A stretch of 64,000 nt of DNA from contig OY743188.1 of the NCBI GenBank assembly GCA_963555705.1, positions 27,425,383-27,489,382 of the forward strand. Reading direction: 5' to 3'. Made by a program: the position numbers and the translations under genes. Of the stretch, positions 47,503 through 59,410 are shown in pieces; position 1 is the first letter of the stretch; every line of letters starts with the position of its first letter. Origin of the DNA: Ligustrum vulgare (Eukaryota > Streptophyta > Magnoliopsida > Lamiales > Oleaceae). The notes beneath the pieces were generated by a model. It worked only from the letters and a program-made list of their open reading frames with translations, was not told where the DNA came from and ran no database searches.

Positions 47503-49067
47503 TGAGAAAGGGAGCAGCGAGGCTCCGTCCCAACTGGTTTAGTCAGCCGGCGATCCTCCCGGCGATGGCACCGACGGTGTGAGGCCGCGGAAGGGGTAGT
47601 TTGTATGCGTGGGGCTATAATTTAGGCGGATTTGGGTGCGAAGAAATCGAGTTGGTTGTAGCTTGAATTTTGAGGGATTTCCGGCGAAACTCCGGTCGAA
47701 CGCGCCGGTGGTGGAGGTAAGTGTTTGGGCTTGTCTATTTCTTAGGTTTTGCTTAGTGTTTGGGTGTTGATTTTGGGTTTTTTCTTGACTTTGAGCAGTG
47801 GGTGATTTGGAGCTCAGTGTACGCGGTCACGATTCATGTGGTGGTGGTTGGTGTTTCGTCGGTTGGTGTTTCGTCGTGGCGGTATTTGGTCGGTGCTGAT
47901 TCCGGTGGTGAGGGAGGTTTGGATGCAGGTTGTGAAATTTGGGTTTGACTCATGGTGGTTCGATTGGTTGGGCTTAGGCAGTGATTTGGTAATGTTCGGG
48001 CTGATGGTGCAGACGGTTCGAATGGGGTTGGCTTGTGAAATTGGCGGAAGTGTGAAATTCTGCATACTATTGTATGGAGGTCACGGTGATGTGTGGTGTT
48101 TTCGATTTGTGGCGATGGGCAGGGGAGGTTGCGATGGTAGAAGGTAACGGTTATGGAGGTCTGACTGTTTTGGGGTTGTGTGTTGATTGTGAAGTTGGAG
48201 TTCCAGTGGTTGGGTATGGAGGTGAATGAAAATTGTGATGTGTGAAAGATGATGGTAGAATGATGAATACCTTGTGCTGAAAGTCGGTGTTGTTGCAAGT
48301 GACGAGGGTGGTGGGAGGAGGGGAGTTAAAAGCAGGTTTTTGAATTAAACTTTTGGTAAGTTTGCAAAGAACTGAAAGTTGAGAGGGATTTGAGATTAAT
48401 TCAAATTGAAAGGCTAATTGAGAGGGATTAAGGAGTGATGATGGGCAAGGAAAATTGTGTGAATTTGGGAGGCTTTGAAGAGTGATCATGGGAACAGGAT
48501 GAATGTGTTGAATATGCAAAAATGGAAGTTGGGGAAGAACTTTAGGAAAATTGGATGAAATCTTGCTGTGATTTGCTAGCTGTTTAGGGATAATTTAGAG
48601 GCTGGAGTTATGCAACGTGTAAAAAATGGGAGGGGAGAATGTCTGGGGTTGATTGTGATTAATGTATGGTATATAAAATAGTAATTTGGGTTTATTGTAG
48701 AATGGCTGGATCGAGGGAAATGGAAAATTGTTAGTGAATTGGTTTTCAAGATTGAGCCAAGATAATTGTGATTGGTTTTGATAGAAATCTGAAATGAAAA
48801 AGAATAATACTAATTTTAGGAGTTCGGATTTAAAACATTTTGGACTTAAATAATTTGAATCCAATATTTGAAAATCGGAAAATAATAATGGACTTGGGAC
48901 ATCATTTAATAAAATTTGGAAATTGGAATATGATAAAATTTAAAATAAATTTAATTTCACTTCACTGGTTTAGACGATCACGTTTTAAAAATAAATGGAC
49001 AAAGTCGTAGCGACACATAATAAAAATGTTTATTTAAATAAGTCATGGAAAATTCTCGGTCGCTACA
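46354..49067. mobile_element. Solo LTR of a Ty3/gypsy-type element (2,714 bp)
   Basis: Starts TGTAACGCCTCGG and ends TCGGTCGCTACA. A perfect 5-base duplication gatcc flanks it (46349-46353 and 49068-49072). TG..CA ends, the large size and TGTAACGCC..GCTACA termini fit LTRs of Tekay/Del-type chromoviruses. No primer site, gag-pol or second LTR is present, so it is best read as a solo LTR left by recombination between two LTRs. It contains a (GA)n tract and a GC-rich segment at about 47510-47720. Confidence 0.82.
47450..47500. repeat. (GA)n microsatellite
   Basis: About 25 uninterrupted GA units inside the solo LTR, just before its GC-rich part. This may mark the promoter or leader region of that LTR. 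Confidence 0.95.
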
Positions 49068-50065
49068 GATCCAGACTCTGTGTGGTTGGATCTGGTTTTT
49101 ACTGGAAGATTCTGTGTGGTTTTCTCAAAACATATTCTAGGGTTTATTTTCCGTGTGATTCTTCTTCAAGAAAATTTTTGATTTCTTTGAAATTTTTATA
49201 AACCCGTAGTAAAAACGTATTAGATTCTGAAAAACTTTGTGAAATTTTCAAATCTCAAGGATTTTTCAAAATCTTTACTGTAAACTTCGTGGTATCCTTA
49301 CTTTGTGATATTTTGTCTTGAAACCCTAATTTTCAATATAAGGGTTGCTTCTTGTTTCTGGATCTTTTGACCTCTGAGTCAAATTTATAAGATCCTTAGA
49401 GATCAGTATATTTTTATATAATATACTGAACATTCTTAAAGAGGATCTGACATACTTTTGGTGACTGAACTTTGTGGTATTGAGACTTGGTGACAAAAAC
49501 TTCGTGGATTCTGTATAAGCAGTGTGGTTCTAAAACTTGGTGGGGTTGAATCTTCGTGGCAATATATCTTAGTGAACTACAGTAACCATTTATCTCGCAA
49601 CAAGGTGATATCTTTATATTCTGTATCTTTATACTATCTTTTGTTTTCAATATTTTGTTCTCTCCAAAATCTCTCCTTTCTTGAAGCCTATTTCTGGACC
49701 CCTTTAATTTTCTTTGTCTAGGATTTCTTGAAAATCCGGGAATTTGAGAGATTTCTGGGCTGACCAAAAATAGGTTGAGTGATATACTGGAAGAACATTT
49801 TTCTTTTCAGTAATTAATCATTTGGGCTTTTACTGATTAGTTTGATTACTCTTAGTGAACTGTGATCACTTAGTGATGTAATCTTGTAACTGTGACATTA
49901 TAATTTCCTGACTTTGTGATTTACCTTTGATTACTTGTGATACTGTGTGATCTTGTTTTATTCTTCCTCTATTTAAATATGTCTGATAATTTTTTTTGAA
50001 AGAATAAGGCTCAAATTCTTTTATAATTATAAAACACCTTTATAAATTCTTTGGTCATTTCTTCA

Positions 50066-53000
50066 ATGGCTACTATAAAAGTAGATGTTGAAGTTTGGAA
50101 TGGCAAAGGAGATTTTAATCTCTGGAGCCAGAAAATGAAAGCCTTATTACTTCAAATGAAGTGTGCAAAAGCTATTGATCAATCTTGGCCTGTGAATTTA
50201 CCTCAAGATAGACAAATTGAAATGAATGAAACTGCCTGGAGTACTATTTTCTTCACTTGTCTGGATAATGTCAATAGACAAATAGGCAAGACTAAAACTG
50301 CTATGGCACTCTGGGATAAATTGGAAGAAGTATATGACACTGTTTCATTACTTGATAAATGCTTTGTTTGGAAACAATAATTTTCTTTTAAATTTGATCA
50401 TTCCAAGGATGTTGATGATAATATGAATATGTTCACTACGATCACACAAAGCCTGATGAACTGTGATGAAAAACTGACTGATGAACAAAAAGTAGTATGC
50501 CTCTTAAATGCTATGGGTGATAAATTTAAGGATCTTAGGAATGCCTTAGAGTATGGTGGGCAGTTACTGACTACTGAAATAGTTCACACATTCCTTAAGA
50601 ATAAAGAACTAGAATTTAAAAACTATCAAAAGGAAGCCTATAGTGTTATAGGAACCTTAAAGAAAATGAATTCGTTTAGGGATAATAAGCACATGAACAA
50701 TTTCAACAAAAGTTAGAATACTCCTAACAACAACAGGATTTGGAACAACATAAATAGAAAACCTGGGGCAATTTCCAATAGAAAGACAACTTCTATAAGC
50801 CCAAAGATAACTCCTTTAAAGGTCAGAACAATGTTAGAAATCAAGGCAATTATAGAAACCAAAATAATTTTAGGAGCCAAGACAATTTTGTAGCTCAAGA
50901 TAATATTGACAGTCCTCCTAGGCTATGTTATTACTGTGGCAAACCTGGACACCATGTGAAAGACTGTTTTAAGAAACAAAATGAAACAGGCAATAGTAAT
51001 CAAATAAAGGCTGTGACTCAAAGTAATAATGATGTTGTGTATGTTACTACTGAATTTGATAACAGGCCTGTATGGATACTTGATTCTGGGTGTACTTTCC
51101 ATATGTGTCTTGAAAAGGATTTATTTGCTAATTTCAGTAGTGATTGTGTTGGTTCTGTAACGTTTGGAAACAATTTAACCTATGATATTAAAGGCACTGG
51201 TAAAGTCTTGTTGAAACTTGAAAATAACAAGACACTTGTTCTTAATCATACTAGATATGTGCCTGATTTGAAATGGAATTTGATTGCTCTTAGTGTTCTA
51301 GATTCTGAACTTTATGAAATTAAACTGCATAAAGGTTATCTTAGTATTTTTAAAGATAATTATTTACTGTGCAGCACTCCCAAAACAAATGGAATTTATG
51401 TTCTAAAAACATATCCTTTATGTGTCAATTCTTTCAATACAGTTTCTGAAAATGATAAAACTATTTTGTGGTATAAAAGATTAGGACACTTAGGTGAAAA
51501 AGGTCTTAAATTGCTTGAGAAAAAGGGTGTTTTTAGAAAGAATGTTGTACATAAACTTGACTTTTGTGAAAATTGTTTTGGATAGACAAAAGAGAAATTC
51601 CTTTAGTAAAGCCACACATAAGTCTAATAATATATTAGAATATCTGCATGTTGATTTGTGGGGTCCTGCCCCAGTCAATTTTGTTTCAGGATTTAAATAC
51701 TTTCTACTTATTGTTGATGATTATTCCAGAAAAACCTGGGTTCACTTGTTAAAATCTAAAGATGCTACTATGTGGGTGTTTAAAAACTGGATTACTCTAG
51801 TTCAAAATTTAAAGGATAGAAAGGTCAAAATAATTAGGACTGACAATGGCCTTGAGTTCTGCAACCAAGACTTTGATTTTTTTTGTAGTAATTTAGGTAT
51901 TCTTAGACATAGGACTGTAGCACAGCAAAATGAGGTTGCTGAAAGGATGAATAGGACTCTTTTAGAAAGAACTAGGTGCTTATTACTTAATTCAAACTTG
52001 CCCAAAATTTTCTGGGGTGAAGCAATTAAGAATGCTTCATATATGATTAATCTTTCTCCCTGCAATGCTATTAATTTTAAAATCCTGATCAGATTTGGAA
52101 TAACTCTCTTCCCAATTTCTCAAAATTAAAATTTTTTGGCTATGCAGCCTACTCACACCAAACTAAAACCAAACTTGATTTCAAATCTTTAAAATGTGTT
52201 TTCTGGGTTATAGAAAAGGGTCAAGGTTTATAGACTTTGGGTAAAGGAACAGGGAGGTTATAGAGTTATTATCAGTAGATCTGTTATTTTTAATGAAAAT
52301 TTTTTCCCTTGTAAACATGAAATATTAGATGATCCTTTTAGTGAAAAGGACTTCCTTACTTCTGAACTGAGTGCAGACCATTTGAATGATGATAATGATC
52401 TGCCTAAGGATAGATCTAGAAGAGAGATCAAACCTTCTCTTAGGTTTGAAAATCCTGATTTTATTTCTACATTTACATATTCTGAACCTTTACAGAATGA
52501 ACCAGAATCATTTGAAGAAGCTATTTCTTCTGCTAATTTTGATCTTTGGCTTGCAGCAATGCAAGAAGAAATGGATTCTCTGATTAAAATTGGTACTTGA
52601 ATTTTAGTTGATAAACCTGTTAATAAAAGGATTATTAATTGTAAATGGATTTACAAAATAAAAGAAAGTGAGTCCAAAAATGTGAAACCTAGGTACAAAG
52701 CTAAGCTTGTTGCAAAAGGCTTTTCTCAAAAATAGGGGATTGATTATAATGAGATTTTCTCTCCTGTTGTTAAATTTATTTCAATCAGAATTCTATTTAC
52801 TTTTGTTGCTCAATTTGAATTAGAACTAGAACAAATGGATGTTAAAACTACTTTTCTATATGGTTCATTAGATGAAATTATTTTTATGCACCAACCTAAA
52901 GGTTTTGAAAAGAAAAGTAAAACTGATTTAGTATGTTTATTGAAAAAGTCTCTTTATGGTTTAAAATAAGCCCCTAGGCAATGATATAAGAGATTTGATT

Positions 53001-54066
53001 CTTATATACAAAGCCTTAATTTTCAGAAAAGTCAATATGATTCTTGTTTTTATTTTAAGTCTGGTGAAATTGAATGTATGTATCTTTTATTATAAGTTGA
53101 TAATATGCTTATTGCTGGCCCAAACATGCATGAAATTGATCTGCTCATGCATAAGTTACATTCAGAATTGAAATGAAAGATTTAGGACATGCAAAAAGAA
53201 TTCTTGGAATGGATATTTGTAGAAATAAGAATTATGAAAATTTACTTTTAAATAAAAAACATTATATTGAAAAGGTTTTGAAAAGATTTAGCTTATTTGA
53301 TGCAAAACCTGTTTTACTGTCACTGCCTGCTCATTTTAAACTATCTGTTGAACATTCACCTAAATCTGATGAAGAATTATCTAGAATGAAAAATGTGCCA
53401 TATTCAAATGCTATTGGATCTATGATGTATCTCATGGTATGTACCAGACTTGATATAACCTTAGCAGTCAGTGTGTTGAGCATATTTATGAGTAATCCTG
53501 GTGAGTTACACTGGGAAGCTTTGAAATCTTTAATGAAATATCTGAAAGGATCTGGAGGACTGAGTTTAGTTTTCTCTAAAACCAAAACTGATTTTAAGTT
53601 AAAAGGTTTTGTTGATTTTGATTTTGGTGGGAACATTGATAATAGGAAATCAATATCTGCATATTTCTTTACCTTAAATTGTTCTTGTCTTAGTTGAAAA
53701 TATCAGCTACTAAAACTTGTTGATTTATCTTCAACTGAGGTAGAATATATAGCTGCCACGGATGCAGTGAAAGAATGCATTTGGTTAAAAGGTTTACTCT
53801 CTGAAATTGGCTGCATTGACAATTCTGAAACTAAGATTTTTACTGACAGTCTTAGTGCTTTACATCTTTGTAAAAATCTTGTTTTTCATAATAAATCAAA
53901 ACATATAGATGTGAAATTTCATTTTATTAAAGATATTACTGAAAAATGAATTGTCAAACTTATAAAAATTCTAACCCAGCTAAATCCATCAGATGCTAGA
54001 ACAAAAACAATTCCTATAAGTAAATTTAAAGATGCTTTAAAGTTTCTGAATTTGTTAGAATGTTGA
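50066..54066 (+). pseudogene. Copia gag-pol polyprotein, broken
   Basis: Domains appear in Ty1/copia order on the plus strand: Gag from the ATG at 50066 (MATIKVDVEVWNG), a zinc knuckle CYYCGKPGHHVKDC near 50925-50970, protease DSG near 51080, GAG-pre-integrase near 51475, integrase with D, D and E motifs (VDLWGP, TDNGLEF, NEVAERMNRT; about 51650-51970), reverse transcriptase (QMDVK near 52835; catalytic box reads VDNM near 53097 instead of YVDDM), and RNase H (STEVEY, TDSLSAL; about 53730-53920). Stops occur at 50378, 50714 and several places in RT, and there are at least two frameshifts, so it is inactive. Confidence 0.93.
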
Positions 54067-54117
54067 TACTGTTTTGGTACATTTTGCAGATGTAGCCGAT
54101 CCAATTGAAGTGGAGAT

Positions 54118-54677
54118 TGTTGAACTAATTGGACCAGCCCATAACTTGTAGCCCAATTTATTTTTAATAAGCCCAAATAAAAGAAGCTGAAGCCGAAGTC
54201 TGGAGACCCAACATTTGGCCCATGCTTGAACCCGGATCTTCGGCCCAACTAATACACTGTCTCTTCTAACACAACCGTTGGATCATATTAGCTGAATCTC
54301 ATCTATCCATTATATGATAAAGACGCTTCATCTAGATCCTGACCCTCAATCTTCCAAAATACTCCTCTCAACTCTCTCTCTCTCTCTCTCTCGTTTGCTT
54401 TGTGATATTGAGTCTATAGAGAGAAATCTCATCTTTCCTGCAATTTTTCTATGTAATATTTGTTCTTCAATTCTGTGTGAATAATCAAATATTATTTTGA
54501 GTGGTATTTTTATAATATTGATCTTTAAGTTTTGGATTACTTTGCAATTTGTACAAGTTTTGGATATTTTTGATATTTTTGAGGTTTTTCTTTCAATTTG
54601 TATAAAATCTCTATGATTCTATATATTTCTTTTATAATTAATAAAATTCTTCAAGGCTTTTGTTTAGACCTTTTTGT
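54118..54677 (+). repeat. 3' LTR of the host copia element, first part
   Basis: Matches the left LTR from TGTTGAAC onward. It breaks off at ctttttgt where the minus-strand LTR element begins, and the missing tail is found at 61064-61109. Confidence 0.9.
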
Positions 54678-54852
54678 TGTGAAACTACCGTAATAATAAT
54701 ACTAGATATATAGAGATAAAGGAGAGAATTCTCATTCCATAGGTGTATGAAATATAACAATGAATGCCTCTATTTATAGGAAATTCTATAGGGGCAAAAT
54801 AGTCATTAATACAATAATTTATATTATAAATTAGGTAAGGAATTTTATAACA
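54678..54852 (-). repeat. 3' LTR of the nested element
   Basis: Begins TGTGAAACTACC, ends TTTATAACA, then CTCCCCCTTT (polypurine tract on the minus strand). It matches 60874-61063, which has an extra stretch of about 15 bases and more A/T at former C/G sites. Confidence 0.9.
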
Positions 54853-54879
54853 CTCCCCCTTTAATGACTTATTACTCAA

Positions 54880-55665
54880 TTGCTGCCTCGTTAAAACCTT
54901 GCTAAGAAAACCCAGTGGGGTAAAACTTGAGCGAAGGAAAAAGAGTACAGCTGCTCCCCCTGATGTTGGCCATCATTAATTATTGAGTCTAATATCCAAA
55001 ATGACATCAATGATAAGTAGTACAAATCATGTACTGAATTTGAAGTTCAGAAGTGCTGCCTTCGAATTATGAAGTACTGAAGTGCTTCAGTGCTGCCTCG
55101 TTAAAACCTTGTCAGTAAAACCCAATGGGACAAAATCTGAACGAAGGAAAAAGAGTACAGCCGCTGCCTCGTTAAAACCTTTTCAGGAAAACCTAGTAGG
55201 ACAAAACCTGGACGAAGGAAAAAGAGTACAACATGATTCTCCCCCTGAAGTGTGCAATCAAGTATTTATGAACCTTTTGAATAATGATATCATCTTTCGT
55301 CTGGAATATGTATATATGAAAATCTTCTTGTGTGTAGCCAATATCATAACTTTCTTCATAAGATGTCTATGATTTTCTTCATTTGTTGATATCATAGCAT
55401 TCTTCATAAGATGTCTATAATTTTCTTCATTTGTTGATATCATTCCAGCACAATTTAAAGAGAGAGCTTGTTGTTGAATTATTACTTGTAGATAGCTGTG
55501 AAAATGTCTCAAAAACCTTGCTAGGAAAACCCTGTGGGACAAAACCTTAGCGAATGGAAAAAGAGTACATTATTCTCATTGATACGCCATAATTGCTGCC
55601 TCATTAAAAACCTTGCTAGGAAAACCATGTGGGACAAAATCTCAGCTAAGGGAAAAAGAGTGCAG
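54880..55665 (-). repeat. Five direct copies of a 65-70 bp motif
   Basis: Copies start near 54880, 55092, 55162, 55505 and 55593. Each reads GCTGCCTCGTTAAAACC, then GAAAACCCAGTGGG, then CGAAGGAAAAAGAGTACA. They lie at the 3' end of the nested element. I recall similar wording near the 3' ends of other plant copia elements, but did not check it. Confidence 0.75.
55352..55447. repeat. 48-bp tandem duplication
   Basis: ttcttcataagatgtctat begins at 55352 and again at 55400. The two units differ by a few bases. Confidence 0.8.
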
Positions 55666-57600
55666 CGCGTATTTGTTCCCTTCATAGGAATATCACAAGT
55701 ATATTAATGCAATCTCAAATCATTTCATCAAACATATAGTTTGTGATGAGCTTTTATAAATAGTTTATAACTCATTTATGATGTACTGAACATGTTATAC
55801 CAAGCAATGTTTAGTTAGTTGACTGGTTGCATTACTAAAATCTAGAATTGATTCACTTCTGGTGAAACTATCAAAATCTAGAATTCACTTCTGATGAATA
55901 ATTAAATATTCATTTTCAAATTCACTTTTGGTGAATATTCATTTTTGGTGGATAATATAATTTTGCATATTGAAAATCAATTGAATGCCCAAACATTCAA
56001 ATATAATAATAGTACACTCCAATTTCATTTTCAACATATTATATTATGGGGTCATATGTATCATTCTTCATGTGATTTTATTTTAAGAATCACATTTCAT
56101 TCTATAATGATACTATTCTGGGCAAATTGAATCTTTCAATGATTTATACATGTATGTTATTGCACTTTATAAACTGCAATTTCTAATTTGCAGGAGTATA
56201 ATCAATCATTGAAATAGATATCAATTTCGACATATAATCAATAATCATTTCGCTTGAAATCCCAACGTACCGCGATCAACTGGTACATCAAAGAAAACTC
56301 CCAAAGTACCGAGATGAGAATCACACTTTTTGATCTCACTCATTGGTATATCAAAGAGCTCAAACTAGTGATCTAGATTATAGTCCCATCCACCATATGT
56401 CATGCCAGTTTTTTGAAAAATTTCGCGCGCAACGAGTCGTCTTTTACGACTGTGTAATATTTTTCATTTGTACAAATAACTACTGGCATTACACATTTAA
56501 GTGTTTGGACTTTAGGTCCTATAACAATAATCCTTACATTAGGATTTTTATATTTGGCCAAAGTATTATAATTTCAAAAACCTCATTTTCATAAGAGGGT
56601 TGTGTGTAGTCGACTTATTTATCGATTCCATTTCATCTCAATATAAACATAACATAGAGAGATCTCTTTGTATATTCTATCATCAGGTATCTAAATATCT
56701 CATCATTTAACTATGTCTGTTTTACTCACCATGAGTATTTAGTCTTAAAAGGGATAATTTCAATTATTCAAGAGATATTTGTTTTTGGAATCGATTGTTA
56801 TTATGCTTCGGCATAATTACGATTTAAGCTTGATCACGCTTCATGCGTGTTATTGTTTAATTTCCCCATAATATTCAAGAATGTTGTATTATATCAGTCG
56901 GCTAAAAATGTCGCAATACATGTCATTCGTAATTATGGATATAATCACAATCATATATCAAGTGCGTATTGTTGGAGTGTATATAGATATCGCACTTCTT
57001 AGAAATCATAAAGCTTTACAAGAAAATCTTTATTTCATCGTATTGACATATTTGTATGTAGAATATTGCTGCATGAGAAATATTTATATTCAAGTTATTC
57101 TCATAGCAAATATTTGGAAACTTTTAATTTACTAAACCATTAGCAACATAATGGTATTATCTCAACTAATTCGTAAAATCATTAATGACTTTAAGATATA
57201 TTCATGCTAACATTTATCACTTTGCTCGTAATATCATTACTTGAGCAAATAATCAGTCATTCATTTTCTTAGTGAGATAATTAATTTGCTTTTGAGAACA
57301 AGCAGTAATGATAACTTGTTAACCTGAACAATCTTCTGTTTCTTTAATGAATGTCATTTTGCATTCTCAATAAATCTCATCATTGAATTGGAATCTAACC
57401 AATCATGCTAAATTATAGAACTTCTGGTTTAGTAAGATATTTCACTTGTACATATGTATGAACTTCTGGTTCAATATAGTATTCATTTCATCAGTTCGTA
57501 TTTCTGTATAGTACAAATCAGTATACCTTTATTTAGTATATCTAAAAAGGTGATTAGAATGACATCACAAGAAAATGATCATTGTCCCTACCTTTTGATT
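55666..57600. other. Interior of the nested element without recognisable genes
   Basis: AT-rich and without credible protein on either strand. The stretch 56285-56400 (cccaaagtaccgagat, then ttgatctcac) resembles part of the LTR of the unrelated-looking copia element at 9225-9310, so it may be a fragment of that family. Confidence 0.4.
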
Positions 57601-57712
57601 ACAAATCTTTTCTCTTTTCTTGGTGGAATCACTGACACGCGGAGCCACCGCTCTTTTATGCGTTAAATAATGCATTTAAATGATCACTTGGGAGAAGATC
57701 AGATCCATCAAA

Positions 57713-58257
57713 ATGGATGTTATATTATCAAATATCCGCAAATACTACTCAAATCTTCCGATAAATGTTTTGAAAAAGATTTACCGAGTTCGACTCGAAA
57801 GATTGAGGCTGCTGATGGATCAAGGTATCCCAGAAGATGTTCGTTGGTTGATCGAAGCAAAAGTTCGATTAGCTGGTGAATTACCAGATTCATTTTCTAA
57901 GCACATGCCGGCTTAGGTAAGAGTACTTTTGCAAAGAAGCGAAGAGCAAAAAGATTGAAAGGTTGTTACAAATGTGCTCGATGGACATGTAATACCCGTT
58001 GTAAATCAATAGGATATTCATCCATAAATCGAGATGATAAGATATACTTCATTAAGGGTGGACTGAGTAAGGAGTCATTGGATGATATCCGATTGACTCT
58101 TGAGACGCACCATAGTGGGTATGTGCAGTGTGAGCTACTATCGTTATGCGCTAAATTCATCAGCGATAAAGACCGTTATAGTCTCAAAAATATAATAGCA
58201 AAAGATCATGTTTGCCAGGCTGTTATAAACAATGATGTTTTGAGTACTCAACATTGA
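57713..58257 (+). pseudogene. Endogenous virus-like cysteine-rich nucleic-acid-binding protein remnant
   Basis: Two overlapping frames follow each other: an N-terminal piece from the ATG at 57713 to a stop at 57916, then a +/-1 shift near 57905-57915 into a frame open to 58257, so about 180 codons in all. After the shift come a GKST segment, a basic KKRRAKR patch and a cysteine cluster C-x2-C-x4-C-x3-C. A GKST/basic-patch/zinc-finger order is characteristic of the small 3'-terminal nucleic-acid-binding proteins of Betaflexiviridae (carlavirus and vitivirus types), some of which suppress RNA silencing. It is longer than those proteins usually are. It is broken by the frameshift and sits inside a retroelement, antisense to it. 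A rarely annotated plant gene is the alternative. Confidence 0.5.
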
Positions 58258-58558
58258 TACAAGGTAAATCAGTATAATGTATATATTTTAACAAAGTATT
58301 TTGTATTTTCATTTTTCGCTTATTAACAGATGGTATCTGAGAGATCACCGAAAGATTATCCATTATGGAGCAAAATATATGCTGTCAGAGACAATATCAA
58401 AAGTGGTGCCATTTAGTCAAAAGTAAATAGCAACTTTTTCAAAAGAAAAACAGAAAATAGTGAATATTTTCAAGTTTAAAACGTTTGATAATTTCGCAGT
58501 TTAAAGCATCCCAAAATAACAATTTCTTGTAAGTTTTTCTTTCCTTATACTTTCAAAG
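58258..58558 (+). other. Spacer between the virus-like remnant and the LOG pseudogene
   Basis: Contains a short open stretch (MVSERSPKDYPLW, from 58331) preceded by TTATTAACAG, which could be an intron acceptor, with GTAAAT shortly after the previous stop. I do not recognise the peptide. Confidence 0.3.
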
Positions 58559-59212
58559 ATGGAAGGACTAAAACTTTGACAGATCAAAACTATCTGTGTA
58601 TTTTGTGGATCAAAAGTAGGGAAAGGTTTTGGGTATCTAGAAGCAGCAGTGGATTTAGGAAAGAAGTTGGGAGAGAAAGGTATAAATCTAGTATATGGAG
58701 GAGGTAGCAATGGATTGATGGGTTGTGTTTCATAATTCGCTCAAACAGAGAAAGCAAGAGTGATAGGTGTTATACCCGTTCCTTTAGCTGATATCGCAGG
58801 CAAAACACGAGGGCATGAAGTACAAACGTTATCTATCCATGAACGCATAACTTGCATGTTATATGGTTCTGATGCCTTCATTTCCATGCCTGAAGGTTTT
58901 TGTACTTTAGAGGAAATCTTTAATATTATCTCATGGGCTCAATTAGATCTCCATACCAAGCCTATTGGGCTTTTAAATGTTAACAATTTCTTTGATGGTT
59001 TGCTAACTTTTATTGATTATGCTGTGGAATAAGGATTCATCTCTCCATTTTCTAGGAGAATCCTTATTTCTGCTCCTACTATCGAGGAACTGCTGGATAA
59101 GTTGCAATCATATATTCCAATACAAGATCCAGTAGGATTAAAGATAGATTGGTCGCAAGGAAGGGGTGCCAAGCGAAAATGGAGTCCGGTTAATGTAAAT
59201 TTATCCTTGTGA
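58559..59212 (+). pseudogene. LOG-like: LOG-like cytokinin phosphoribohydrolase, intronless pseudogene
   Basis: LOG enzymes release active cytokinin bases from cytokinin riboside monophosphates in the cytosol. One frame of 217 codons from ATG to TGA aligns along the whole family length: CVFCGS near the start, [33 protein letters not shown], and DWS near the end. Plant LOG genes have several introns, and none is present here, which suggests a reverse-transcribed copy. Three in-frame stops (58577, 58733, 59030) disable it. The catalytic PGGxGT motif has become PEGFCT, so two glycines are lost. No frameshift has accumulated, which implies a fairly recent death or strong former constraint. It is closest in wording to LOG10-like members. 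Confidence 0.88.
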
Positions 59213-59224
59213 ATCTCCAAAATA

Positions 59225-59410
59225 TTGTGGGTGGTAGAGTACGGGGTATTCTTACTCTTGAGACACACCTTTAATATTGATGAGTATTTGAACTTAATCT
59301 TGTAAACTTCAAAAGGATTTGGGTGGTGGAGTACGGAGTATTCTTACTCTTGAGACACAAAAAAAAAAAATTAGGAGTGATAGAGTATGGAGTATTATTA
59401 CACCTGATAC
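59225..59410. repeat. Three copies of a 'gtggagtacggagtattcttactcttgagacaca' motif
   Basis: Related segments start near 59227, 59323 and 59374. A run of twelve A lies between the second and third (about 59358-59369). They directly follow the LOG pseudogene and may derive from its 3' UTR with a poly(A) relic. Confidence 0.65.

Noticed and set aside
47760..48519. Overlapping ORFs of 62-154 codons on both strands in the GC-rich part of the solo LTR
   Set aside because: Thr/Pro/His-rich or Val/Gly-rich compositions, overlapping in several frames, within an LTR. They reflect base composition, not a protein family.
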